Positions 1 to 10,843 of a DNA stretch of 64,000 nt are shown piece after piece. The DNA is taken from NCBI RefSeq assembly GCF_000002985.6, contig NC_003283.11:4154001-4218000 (forward strand), in the 5' to 3' direction. The translations under genes and the position numbers were made by a program. Position 1 is the stretch's first letter; each line of letters opens with the position of its first letter. The notes under the pieces were generated by a model. It saw nothing but the letters and a program-made list of their open reading frames with translations, searched no databases and was not told the origin of the DNA. This DNA is from Caenorhabditis elegans. Its lineage: Eukaryota > Nematoda > Chromadorea > Rhabditida > Rhabditidae.

Positions 1-18
1 TGGGGGGGGGGGGGGGGG
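1..18. repeat. G homopolymer tract at window edge
   Basis: A run of G follows the first T. Other mononucleotide G/C runs occur at 1745-1759, 25678-25695, 32560-32576 and 39612-39623. Long G tracts are a known feature of the C. elegans genome. Confidence 0.9.
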
Positions 19-286
19 AGGGCTATGAATGAAGTGGAAAAGCTTTGTATCAATGGAATGTCGTGGTAGAAAGGGCAAAAATAATGGAAGAAATTTCCGG
101 TTGAGACCCAAGTTTTGATATGAAATGCACTCAAAGTAGCGAAGAACTCGCAAAATTCTGCATTTCACAATTTTGTAGAGCGTATAGATTTCACAACATT
201 TCACCGGAAAGGAACAATTTTCAAAAAATAAATAGAAAAATTACACATTTTGGCAAATTTTCAACTCTGTCTTATGCCATCTTTTG

Positions 287-528
287 AATTACCGCGCGCA
301 TTTCTCTCCAAGCTACGCCCATTTTTCCGTGCCGCACTTTGATTTTGATCGATTGGAACTTGCTATTTTTAATGCCAAAAAAGAGACTTCCTTTTTAAAT
401 CCAAAAAACTTTAACGATTGCGGAACCTTTCATGAAAATTATATATTTTTGGAATTTATGAATTTTTTTTGAAGTGCGGCACGGAAAAATAGGCGTGGCT
501 TACAATAACAGAACAGCGCGCGGTAATT
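287..528. repeat. Imperfect inverted repeat (fold-back element)
   Basis: The left arm reads from TTACCGCGCGC through CCGTGCCGCACTT, and the right arm reverses it (AAGTGCGGCACGG to GCGCGGTAATT). Related arms recur at 13085-13320 inside an intron of the coiled-coil gene. No coding signal is seen. Confidence 0.75.
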
Positions 529-590
529 AAATGTTCAAAAATACACACATGATATTTTTTACATTGTTTTAACTCAAAATTTTATAACTA

Positions 591-848
591 TGTGGCAGAA
601 AATCCAAAATTAAGGCCCTGCTTTTTACCGGAAAAAACGGAAAAAGGGCAAAATTCGGGACCCCAACCAATATCAGCCGCCGACATCTCACGGGTTTCGC
701 GCGCCGCTATGTTTAACTCGCTGTCGGCGTGGCGAGCTGTCCCCGTGAGATTTCGGCGGCTGATATTGGTTGGAGTTCCGATTTTTGCCTTTTGTCCGTG
801 ATTTTCCGGAAAAAGGCAGGGCCTTAATTTTGTGTTTTCTGCTACGCA
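591..848. repeat. Fold-back element with GC-rich core
   Basis: The outer arms (TTAAGGCCCTGC and GCAGGGCCTTAA) enclose a second palindrome around CAGCCGCCGACATCTCACGG. The same core recurs at 28640-28845 inside a larger palindrome, so this is a dispersed family. Confidence 0.8.
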
Positions 849-879
849 GTTTTATTACTTAGACTGTAACAATAACCAC

Positions 880-1053
880 GTGGTGCCAGGCTGTCCCATT
901 TCGGTTTGACCTAAAAAAAATGCGGGAATTTTTTGCCCAAAAAAATGTGACGTCAGCACGTTCTAAATCAGTTGAGAACTCTGCGCTTCTTTTCCCGCAT
1001 TTTTTGTAGATCTACGTAGATCAAGCCGAAATGAGACATTCTGACATCACGTG
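880..1053. repeat. Fold-back element, GTGGTGTCAG/TGACGTCA family
   Basis: The arms begin ACGTGGTG and end CACGTG. The left arm carries CCCATTTCGGTTTGA and the right arm TCAAGCCGAAATGAGAC. The interior contains a TGACGTCA octamer. At least ten further copies lie in this window (see findings). Confidence 0.85.
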
Positions 1054-2339
1054 AATAATCAAATTTTCGGCAACTTGATTGCCAAAAATGCGGAAATTTG
1101 GGAGAAGAGTATATTTATTTTATTGAAATAAAATCCCTACAGACGGTAGTCCAGTGTCAACTCTAAAAATATAACAAGTTATAGAAAATGAGCAGAGAAA
1201 GCCGATACATTTGTTTTTTTTCTGGCTCCAAGAGCTCCTCACACATCACCTGCATCGTTTTAATTTTATTTTTCCCATTTCCAATTCCTACATATATATA
1301 TTTTCTCAGCCCTTATATGGAGGGTGGTCCCCGCGACAAATTAAAAACATCAGACAAGACAGGAGGAGGAGGAGGCGATAAATTTCAAACATTCGAAATT
1401 AAATTAAAAACCCTCTTCTTCTTCTTTTCTTTTTTCGCCTGTAAAATGGGAGAATTTGTGCAGCGCGGACGGAAAAACCCCAAAAAAAGTGCTAAATAAT
1501 TCATGTGTGCCTTCACCCACCATTTCACTCAATTTGTATGTTTTGTTGTCACCTTTTTGACGGGAGGGAACTCGATTATTATTATTATTATTACTTGGCA
1601 TGAAATTGAATGGAATGAATTCAAAGAGCAGATGAGAAAAATATCAAAAAAGCCAACAAAAAAACTAGAATATTCACATGTCCGTTCAGCTCCCAGAGCC
1701 CCGAGAGGTTATAAAAGAGTGGTGGTGCGAAAATGTTACAATATGGGGGGGGGGGGGGGAATGGAGGAAAAATGTGAAATGTTTTGAATATTCGCCGAGA
1801 AGAACTAAAAGTTTAAAGTAAGGTGAGAGAATGTGACATATGTATGAGGACACAGAGCACGACTACACAATAAACCCGAGATCGTTCAGATTTATGGCAT
1901 ACTGGGAAGAAAAGGGTGAGCAGAGCATTTTAAGGTTGGATCCTGTGGGGGATTTTTCTTTCAAGTTATAGAAAATAGAGTGCAATAGCCAAATATAACT
2001 GTTAAAAAATCTATTAAATTTGCCAAAATTTCTGTTGATTTTTTGCAAAAAAAATGTCATTGGGTGAAAATTTTCCGGCGAAATTTTTAGTTTTTTACAA
2101 CTTTTTACAACAGTTCAAAACATTTTTTTGCCAAATTTTCAGACATTTTTCCCCAGAAAAAATTATTCTAAATATTTCACAGTTTCAGTGAGTTTTTTTT
2201 ACTGGTGCTCAAGTTGTCTTCTTGAAAAAACGGCTGAAAATAGATTTTTAAAAATGTGAAACTTTTATGAAAATCAAAAAAAAACTAATATGCAAACTTG
2301 AAAAAATTAGAAAAAAAATTTAGAAAAAAATTTAGAAAA
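1054..2339. other. Intergenic stretch, no gene seen
   Basis: The stretch holds AT-rich sequence, a 15-bp G tract at 1745-1759 and scattered short open frames without splice context or family similarity. Nothing coding can be supported. Confidence 0.6.
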
Positions 2340-2790
2340 ATCTATATATGGCAAACGATTTTTTCCGGCAAATCGGCAAATCGGCACAACACCGGAATTG
2401 AAATTTCCGGCAAATTGACAAATCTTCAAACCGGCAAGTAGCCCATTTGCCGGAAAATCGGCAATTGCCGAAAATTTTCGGCGGCATTGCACATTTTTTT
2501 GGAATTATCAGAATTTCAGTTTTAATCGGCAAAATTGTACGCATCCTATGAATATTCCTACATTTCTTTTGAAAAGTCAGCAAATTCTATGGAAATATCT
2601 ACAGAAAACGGGAAAAAAAATTTCAAAAAGGCACAGTTTTGAATGTTTCCGTCTTATAAAAATTCCTTTAAAAATTTTCGGCAAAAGGCAATTTGCCGAA
2701 AATCAAAATATCCGGCAAATTGGCGGAAATGGAAATATCCAGCAAAATAGGCAAACCGGCAAGTTGAAAAAAAAACCTAAACTATGAAGT
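2340..2790. repeat. Dispersed GCCG/CGGC satellite-like repeat
   Basis: Irregular units such as CCGGCAAATCGGCAAATCGG alternate with GAAATTTCCGGCAAA. The same units recur at 3750-4270, 36305-36750, 39630-39880, 43550-44160, 47380-47960, 49355-49430, 60630-61010, 61800-61970 and 62570-62630. Open frames rich in CRFAGNF or NRQ in these blocks are artefacts of the repeat. Confidence 0.85.
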
Positions 2791-3749
2791 TGCGTCTGAA
2801 TCAATTGATTCCAAAAAAATTTGGAAATCGTCGAAATCGCCAAACTATTTTTTTTCAGAAAGATGAAAAACTTTTCCAGTTTTTCTCTCGATGCCAATGT
2901 TTTGGCAATTTTTTTTAAACCGAATTTAGCCAAATTTTAGAAAAATGTAATTTGTTTCATTTACGGTGAATTTTATGCATTTTTAAGCTCTGCAATCGAC
3001 GTACTCAAAATTGGCGAAAAAAATTTCTGCAATTGCCGAAGTTACCGAACGCAAAGAATTTCGACAGGTATGAGGCAGGCACATAGGCAGAAGGTTTCAA
3101 AAAATCTAAAAATACCTGATGATATACTTTTTCCAATAAATTGAAAAAAAAAACCAATTTTCAAAAATTTATCTCAACACTAAATCATTCAAAAACAAAA
3201 GAGCACATGTTCCGCAAAAGTTGACAACTTTCCCTACCAGCTCTGCCAATAAATTTATTGAATGCTCTCTAAATATGAAATGAAACACAAATGAAAGCAA
3301 GTGGAGCAAAATATGATGAGCCCACAAAAAAATGGAGCAAATGAGAAAAGAGCAAATCAGTGGGGCGTAGACAAAAGTTGCCTTCTTCTTCTTCTTCAAG
3401 TGACCCTTCCGTGAGAAAACGTATTACAATCGAGAGACAGAGAGATTCAATGAACAACTGTTCGATTGTCAGAGCGAGTTGAGAGAAGTGATAAGAAATG
3501 GAAGAATACTGATAAAAAGAAGATAAGAAGGGAATATCTTGTTAGGGAGGAGAAGCGACAAGTGTTTGCTAACAAATCGGCCATAGCATGAGGTGATAAG
3601 TGATATGATAAAAAGTGGGAAGAAGATGAGCAACGTTGTGGATGGGCCCATTTGTTTTTGATAAAATCTCGGGAGATTTGGAAGATTGATAAGTCTTTTC
3701 TGGTTAGTTTTGAATGGAAACTTTTGCTGAGGGAGCATGATCTACACCA

Positions 3750-4270
3750 GGGGGTAGGCGGCAATTGCGGTTTGGCAAATTTAAAAAAACCGGCAAAGGA
3801 AACTGCCGATTTGCCGAATTTTTCGGATTGGGCGGCAATTGCCGATCGGCAAATTTGACAAATCGACGAACTGCCGGTTTGTCGATTTGCCAAAAATTTT
3901 CAATTCCGGCAATTCGCTGACTTGCCGACTTGCCAATTTCACGGAAATATTCAATTCCGGCAAATTTCCGAATTGCCGACTTGCTGGATATCAATTTGCC
4001 GGAAACTTTTAGGGGAATTTTTATAAGACAGAAACACTTAAAACTGTGCCTGTTCGAATTTTTTTCCCCGGTTTCTTTAGATATTTTCATGGAAATTGCT
4101 AACTTTTCAAACTAGACGTAGGAAAATTCAAAGGATGCGTACAATTTTGCCGATCAGAATTGAAATTCTACAATTTCCAGAAAATGTGCAAAACTTCAAT
4201 TTGCCGAAAATTAAAAAAAAATTGCCCTTTTTCCGGCAAATTCGGCAACTCGCCAATTTGCCGGAAATTT
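3750..4270. repeat. Dispersed GCCG/CGGC repeat block
   Basis: This is the same family as 2340-2790, here with both orientations forming an imperfect inverted arrangement. The flank containing GGCACAGTTTT (in reverse) is shared with the copies near 2630 and 62050, which suggests a defined element with repeat-rich termini. Confidence 0.8.
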
Positions 4271-5047
4271 ACCGGGAACGAAACTTTTTGAAAAATTTCA
4301 AGATCTGCTACATGTTCAATTCTCAAGAAGAACCTTCAATTCGCATAATTAACAAAATTAAAAATTGGGTCATAATTTACAGTAGAAATAGGTAGGTACG
4401 TCTTCAGGAGTATGCCTACCTCATGCCTGCCTACGCTCCTATAACATGTCTTCCTGTCTTCCTGCCTACTTTGAAAATTATTAAAATTATTCTTGAATTT
4501 GACTATTACTACTAAATGCTGACTATTAAATAATTTCGGAGTGTTTTTCAAAATTAAAGTTTCTACTGAAATAATAAAATAAATATAGTTGGAAAAATTT
4601 TTGAAATTTGGTATTTGAAACCTAATTTTTTTTTAAATAATTTTAAAATAATGCCACAAAAACGTAACGCAAAACTTCTGAAACATGGTCGTCAAAACAA
4701 CACAAGAGGAAGAAAGGATTAGGTAGAGGGCGCTCGAACCTTTTTTTGGAGTGAGGATCATCATCGATCAACGTGTGAAGAGGAGAGAATGATGGAAATG
4801 TTTGTTTTTGAGTGTAAAATGAGCAGACAACAGGAGATTTGGAATACTTGTGATATACATACATGAGCATTTTCATACCATATTCGTAGAAAAAGTTGTT
4901 CAGACTATTTTGGGCTATGTATCTTTCTGGGTTAAAGAAAATTTAGAATTTTTGCAGCTTTTGAGACATTTTTAAAGGTACACAATTGGAATTTTTCAAA
5001 GTTTTGGCAAAATGCCAAAACTCCCTCTCTCTCTCATAAGGCTTTTT

Positions 5048-5880
5048 CTTAGGCATAGGCTTAGGCTTGGCGTCAGTGGCGAGCGTTAGCTATTTTAGGC
5101 TTACTAGGGAACCGTCAGAAGGTACCCATCGGACTTGCGTATGAGACCTATGCCGTTCGATAGTGCATGTCTTAAAACGGTTACTCGTGAAATTTTAGCT
5201 GCGAATCTCCAGAACCAGCTCACGGCGGGCCCTCAAAGATCTTAAAATAGCACTTTAACGAAGCATTGGAGGGCCAATTTTCCAATTTCACTTTGGTAGC
5301 TCATATCTCCGTAGATAAATTTTTTAGAGAAAAGTCATCAACTGATAAGTTGTTGATATTGTTGTAACAAACAAGTTTGTAGTTAAAAGCTTTTTACCAA
5401 AAAATTTTCGTTTGAGATAAAACCGCGTGAAGTGCGGCAACCGGTGTTGTTATTTTTATGCTGCTATTCCGTTTCTAATGATTTTCTCGCAAACAAAAAT
5501 TTTTTGGTAAAAAACTTTCAACAACTTATCAGTTGATGACTTTTCTCTAAAAAATTTATCTACGGAGATATGAGCTACCAAAGTGAAATTGGAAAATTGT
5601 CCCTCCAATGCTTTGTTAAAGTGCTATTTTAAGATCTTTGGGAGCCCGCCGTGAGCTTGGTTCTGGAGATTCGCAGCTAAAATTTCACGAGTAACCGTTT
5701 TAAGACATGCACTATCGAACGGCATAGGTCTCATATGCAAGTCCAATGGGCACCTTCTGACGGTTCCCTAGTTAGGATTTTCTGGTTTTTTTTTAAATTT
5801 TTAAGGGGGTTCCTGTTGGCCGATCAACGCGAGTTTTCAGTTAGGCTTAGGCTTCTTAGGCTTAGGCTTAGGCTTAAGCT
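5048..5880. repeat. Palindrome flanked by interstitial TTAGGC repeats
   Basis: A long inverted repeat has arms at about 5103-5420 and 5460-5772; the ends read ACTAGGGAACCGTCAGAAGG and its reverse complement. TTAGGC units lie on both outer sides, about 5048-5070 and 5840-5880. TTAGGC is the C. elegans telomere unit. The array is short and broken, so it is interstitial. Confidence 0.85.
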
Positions 5881-6385
5881 TTGATGCAGACAGCTTGGAA
5901 TATAAAAATACTCTGAAATATAAGCTCTACAAACATATTTTCTTGGCAATATGCAAACTGGAGGAAGTTGGTTGCCGAGAAAGGTCCTGTAATTTTGGAA
6001 ACCAAAATTCGCCTGTTTTCGGATAATTCAACCTACTCCAACGTTTTGACAAACTGGCATTTGTCGAAAATTTTTATGTTTCTTAAAGCCTTTGATGGCT
6101 CACTTTTTTTTAGTTGGTCCCCTCTAAAAATCCAAACCACTCAAATACCCATCAATACCTAATACACCCGAGTGCTTACTGTGAATCAATTATGACGTCA
6201 CATGCACGGACTATAATCTTAAATTGCCCATCTGCTCCATCGATTGCAAAAACACGACGCGTTGCGTGGCTACAAATCACATTCATTACCCCAATACAGG
6301 CAGCGAGCACTGCGCAGTTTTGTGCTCTTTTCATTTTTTTTTTTGTGCTAACTTTTATCAACTAATAATCCTTGTTATTCAGATA

Positions 6386-6889
6386 ATGGAGGATATCGAA
6401 TTGAAGGCTCTCGTTAAGTCTGTCGATGAAATTTTGGATGATCACTGCAATGAAGTCTGGACGCCAGAATATCTATACGCTCAGGAATTCGATTCGGTAT
6501 TCCAACAACTATTCAATCAATATTCACACGGAGAATTTTGGCAAGTTGATGATCACAGTGACTTTCTCGCGTTCTGCCGTATGTTTCGAATGTTAAACCA
6601 AAAACGGAACGAGTTGGAAGACAGGTTTTTCCCAGAAAGAGCAGTGGAAAGAGCTGAGGAACGGGAGAGAGTTGGTCAGGAAGAAGAGACGCAGAGATTT
6701 AGAGAGTGTTATGATAAGTTGCACGAACTTAGTCATAAGAAGAAGAAGAAGAAGAATGGAACTGGAAAGTTTAGCGTGAAGAATTTTATTTTTGGATGCT
6801 TCGGAAGTACGGCTGTAGGTGAGGCTAAAACTGGAAATGGAGAGGAAGATGATTACGAGAGGAAGAAACAAATTTTGTTCAATTACTAA
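6386..6889 (+). CDS. Small protein of unknown function (tandem paralogue 1)
   Basis: I do not recognise this family. The 167-residue frame begins four bases after an acceptor-like TTATTCAG (6376-6382), consistent with trans-splicing, and an AATAAA follows at 6907-6912. The protein is highly charged. A conserved stretch (about residues 35-135) runs from TPEYLYAQEFD through FNQY, DDHSDF, FRMLNQKRNELEDRFFPE to ECYDKLHEL. A lysine-rich run (KKKKKKNG) follows, then a short hydrophobic-cysteine patch (FIFGCFGS) and an acidic tail. No signal peptide or membrane segment is evident. The closest relative in view is the gene at 9222-9611, which shares this core. The conserved core in two copies argues it is a real gene; its function is unknown. 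Confidence 0.8.
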   Translation: MEDIELKALVKSVDEILDDHCNEVWTPEYLYAQEFDSVFQQLFNQYSHGEFWQVDDHSDFLAFCRMFRMLNQKRNELEDRFFPERAVERAEERERVGQEEETQRFRECYDKLHELSHKKKKKKNGTGKFSVKNFIFGCFGSTAVGEAKTGNGEEDDYERKKQILFNY

Positions 6890-7499
6890 GTTTTAAGGTT
6901 TTGGTGAATAAATTGTTGATATGTTAAAATTTCAATACTTTGCAATAGTCAGAAAATTGACTTTCACTCTTGAAATGTTTATCTCCAAAAGCTTTGCCGA
7001 ATTTCTTACAGTTTCTTACAGAAAAAAACCAATTTTATATACACAGTCTGTTTTAAAAGTGAATGTTTCATGAAAGAACAGTGGTATTAGTTATTCCTAC
7101 ATTTTTTGTAAATGATTTTGCCAGAAAATACGGTACATGGTCTTGACACGACCGAAACTTCGCAACTACCAGTGAATCGAAAATTCGCGGCTACCACTGA
7201 AAAACCCATCAAAACTTGAAAAAAAATTGGTGATAAAATTTTGAAATATGTCTTGCTACGGTAGCGATATAGTTTCGAATTTTAAATAAAAAGTCACAAC
7301 ATTTTCAAAGCCGCGGCACGCCTTGCCAATCCTAACAAATCCCTTCTCAGTTGTAACATAATATTTTTGTTCTTTTCTGGACCACGTAGCTAAAAGCGCT
7401 CTGTGAGCTCCCTATAATCTTTTAAAAAAACGTTGGGTATGAATGAAAAAATTTGTTCAACTCGAAGTTGACTAAAATTAATAAAATCCGAAAATCCGT

Positions 7500-7800
7500 T
7501 TGGAATCGTTGAACACAAATTGGAAACATCGTTTTTCTTCTTATTCTGGTGTCAATGGGTTTGCACATCGCCTCCTAGAAGAATGCTCCATTCGCCTAAA
7601 TAGTGTGCATGATGAAGAGGGTACAGACAGTACTCGACATGAATCGCGTTTAATTTTGGAGGCGGACGCTTTCTTTGGGTGAGGCAAGAGTCCGAACAAG
7701 AACAACCGGAAAGTGATATATCCGGATGGAATTGAAGAAGAAAAATTGGCAGAAAAAGGTCAAATTGAGATGATGGAAAGTGATTTTAATGAATTGTGAG
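7500..7800 (+). pseudogene. Probable gene relic interrupted by stop codons
   Basis: One frame stays open with coding-like composition. It has SYSGVNGFAHRLLEECS and RHESRLILEADAFFG, is stopped by TGA at about 7680, and continues in the same frame with NNRKVIYPDGIEEEKLAEKG before another TGA near 7800. I do not recognise the family, and it does not match the two flanking paralogues. No start or splice signals frame it convincingly. A decayed gene fragment is the simplest reading; chance is not excluded. Confidence 0.35.
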
Positions 7801-7914
7801 AGGAATACAGTCGGATTTTAATTGCGGTGCAGTTTAAAACTTCAAATAATGAAATATGAGAAATAGGGTTGCCGGCATTTGTAACTTTTCACAATTTCAT
7901 TTAAAAAGGGGCTA

Positions 7915-8925
7915 TGCGGCAAACCAAGTTGTCGTCTGCCGAAAAATTGCCAAAGCTTTGGCAATCAACTGTAACCGGTTGTTCAAAGTTTGAGCATAGG
8001 GCAACTTTAGCAATTGCCGATATCCATTTTTCAATTAAAAAACTCATTCAGAGAGCCTGAAAGATGGCAAAATCTGAATGTCTTTGGAAAATTACTTTTT
8101 TCTCAAAAACACTCCCAACGACAAATTCAACAGTTAAATTCAGGCTGCTGAAAAATTTGTTAGGCATGTTAATTTTTGAAGAGATATGTTGTGTTCATTT
8201 ATGATACCCCTATCAGTTTGATTGGTGGTGGAGCAAACTTTTTTCTCTGAAATTGGATTAATGATGATCTGAAAATGTCTGAAATTCGGAAACATAAAAA
8301 AAAAACAAAAAATCCTAACCGCGATTTTCCAACTCTTGCTAATCTCCCTTTTTGGATTCCCTCCAAAATGAAAACTGCAAGACCAATCACCGATTCGCTC
8401 CGCCCACTTTTTAACCAATCCGATGGATTGTGAGTGGGAGTGGCTTCTCATTTTGGTGGTAATTCAAACAGGGTGATTAGTCAAAAGTAATTCAAAAATT
8501 GACTCTTTTTTTTCAAAAAGAGCCTAATCGTTCTCATATCCCTCGTTGTCTTACAGAAATGTGAAAGCCCAACTTTGGAGAATTTTGTTTTAAAATCCTC
8601 CGTTTTTTACTGATTTAAGCCTACAATCCCGAAATAATATGTAAATCAACATTTTATAAAATCTCCTAACACCTTCCCACCTTCTGGAGTTTATGATATC
8701 AGAAAGGAATATTTCAAAGTTAATCCTCAGTTTTGCCGGATTTTGTAAAATTTTTCTTGAAAAATGCCAGTCGCTTCGGCTTAAACGAACGATTAAGTAG
8801 ATCTTTGACTAGTTCATAGCTCGTTTTCAGTGCCTCTAAAATCTGACTTTATTTGCAAGATCATTATAGAAATTGAAAATTATTTTATTCGCCACATTGT
8901 CCCTTACACGAAAATTTGTGATTTT
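7915..8925. other. Intergenic stretch with repeat fragments
   Basis: It contains weak GCCG-type sequence (about 7915-8030) and a single arm near 8350-8460 related to the palindrome at 14158-14330 (ACCAATC and CCGCCCAC motifs). No gene is seen. Confidence 0.55.
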
Positions 8926-9130
8926 GCGTCAAATCTGGTCTCGAGGCGACTAATTTTTATTTAATGAAAAAAGGTGTGCGCCTTTGAAATGTACTGTAAT
9001 GCCAAAATTTTGGTTACTACTCGATATAAACTACTCTTTTCAGCATTGAGAGTTTGAAGGTACCATAACTGAAAGGCGCACACCTTCTCGCATTTTACAA
9101 AAAAAGTGTCGTGTCGAGACCGGGTACCGT
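8925..9130. repeat. Fold-back element, GTGTGCGCCTTT family
   Basis: The left arm has GTCTCGAGGCGAC and GTGTGCGCCTTTGAAA. The right arm has AAAGGCGCACACCTTC and TCGTGTCGAGACCGGGTACC. Related arms occur at 9853-9920 with 10350-10427, and at 30078-30312. Confidence 0.75.
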
Positions 9131-9221
9131 ATTTACTTTGATGATTCTATAGAATATATACCACATTTTTCTGTTGAGACTTCTCAATAAAATAGTTTTT
9201 TTTTCCAGAATTGGAAATAAA

Positions 9222-9611
9222 ATGAAATCGCTCATCAAAACTCCGGAATACCTCTATTCTCAAGAATTCGATGCGCTTTTCCATTATCTCTTCAATCAGT
9301 ACAAACACGGAGTCTTCGGCAGATTCAACGATCACACGGATTTTCAAGCGTTCTCCCGAATGTTCCAGAAGCTCACAAAAAGCAGGAATGATCTCGAAGA
9401 TAAGTTCTTTCCTGAACAATCCGTTGAAAGAGCTGCGGACCGATTGAAAGTGAGCAAGGAAGATGTACAGAAGGGATGCAGAGCCAGCTATGACAAGCTG
9501 CACAAGTTGGCAGAAAAGGGAAGAAGCCGACCGGTCAGCTGGAAAACTAGATTGTTCGGATGCTTTCGCAGAAATGTACACGATCGTATTACCTACGAGC
9601 ATCTTGATTAA
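9222..9611 (+). CDS. Small protein of unknown function (tandem paralogue 2)
   Basis: This is the 129-residue paralogue of the protein at 6386-6889. The chosen ATG lies 13 bases after a strong TTTTTTCCAG acceptor (ending 9208). An upstream ATG at 9174 in the same frame would read through that acceptor, so it is unlikely. The shared core is TPEYLYSQEFD, FNQYKHG, NDHTDFQAFSRMF, LEDKFFPE and SYDKLHKL. Compared with its neighbour it lacks about 35 N-terminal residues and the lysine run, and it ends with a basic FGCFRR patch. AATAAA at 9630-9635 is a plausible poly(A) signal. Spacing and similarity indicate local duplication followed by divergence. Function unknown. Confidence 0.75.
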   Translation: MKSLIKTPEYLYSQEFDALFHYLFNQYKHGVFGRFNDHTDFQAFSRMFQKLTKSRNDLEDKFFPEQSVERAADRLKVSKEDVQKGCRASYDKLHKLAEKGRSRPVSWKTRLFGCFRRNVHDRITYEHLD

Positions 9612-9852
9612 TTTGATTTTTATTTGGAAAATAAATGTGATTATAAAAATGTTGCTAATATATTTTACCAGGAGCGAGAATTGGAAAAAATTTTCCAGAT
9701 GTCTAGTGTGGCGTTCGACCAGCACAAATGTTCAGATCTTGGCGTAATACTATCGGAAAAAAAATCTATATACACGTGGGAAAACTCCGAATTTTCTTGG
9801 CATTTTCTAGTTTTTGCTTTAGCACCCAGAACCGAAATTTCACACTAATAAT

Positions 9853-10427
9853 ACGGTACCCGGTCTCGAAACGACGATTTTTTTCAAATGAAAAAGGGTG
9901 TGCGCCTTTTAAAGTATACGGTAATTTCAAACTCTCCTTGCTGCTGAATTTTCCAAAGATTAATTTTAGTTTTTCGAAAAAAATTTTGTTTATTCGACAA
10001 AACCTTAATAAATTAATCGAAACACATAAATTTGAACAATTCGCGAGAAAACTAAATATTACGGGAACACGTAACTCTGAGAATGCGCAACATATTTGAC
10101 GCGCAAAATATCTCGTAGCGAAAACTACAGATATTCTCTAAATGACTACTGTAGCGCTAAAATAAAGAATAATACGAAGAAACGAAGGAAAATGGAAAAT
10201 CTCTGACACAATTCAAACATAAATTAATTTCAAAAATCGAGCCCGCAAATCGACACCAGCGCTACAGTAGTGGTTTAAATAATTATTGTAGTTTTCGCTA
10301 TGAGATATTTTGCGCGTCAAATATGTTGCGCAAGACGCATTCTCAGAAAGGCACACAACCTTTTATATTGAACTTGTATATTGAAACAAAAATTGTCGTG
10401 TCAAGACTGGGTACCGTATTCTCCTAT
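9853..10427. repeat. Nested fold-back elements
   Basis: The outer arms are of the GTGTGCGCCTTT family (GGTACCCGGTCTCG on the left; ACTGGGTACCGTA, with AGGCACACAACC inside it, on the right). They enclose a second palindrome at about 10056-10350 of the CTACAGTA family, with TTTGACGCGCAAAATATC and CTACAGTAGTGG in its arms. This is one transposon-like hairpin inside another. Confidence 0.75.
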
Positions 10428-10843
10428 TCTATTCCGTATTCTCTAAAAAACGACACACAAGTCACGGTTCCGAAAAAGTTCACAAAACCAAGTTTTTATT
10501 GCCAACCACGGAAACACTCAACCGGCTGTGTGTCTAAATCTCTCATCCTTCCTCTTCTCTTTTTCTCACGCCAGTATTTGCAAGGCATATTTGTGTTGAA
10601 ATTTTCAAAAACTTACGTTTCAATTTTCATTTCTAAATAATTTAGGACTTCTTGTCAGTTCTTGTTTTTAAATAGTAAGTTATCCGCTTTGTAGAGTTTG
10701 GTTCTTAATGTTCGACTTGTCTGATGCTTACTTGTAAATACTCGTCAAATACCACTAGTTAGTTAAGCAATATTTCGAAATGTTTCACCATATAAAAGGG
10801 GAAAAAGTTTAAAAAAAGATTTATCTGCAGATTACTATTGAAA

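Noticed and set aside
3447..3893. 148-codon open frame on the minus strand
   Set aside because: Its N-terminal part is GCCG repeat and the rest has no splice context, domain or coding-like composition.
5048..5880. True telomere or chromosome end
   Set aside because: Only a handful of broken TTAGGC units, with genes and unique sequence on both sides.
9174..9221. Upstream ATG for the second small paralogue
   Set aside because: The extension would include a TTTTTTCCAG acceptor tract and has no counterpart in the first paralogue.
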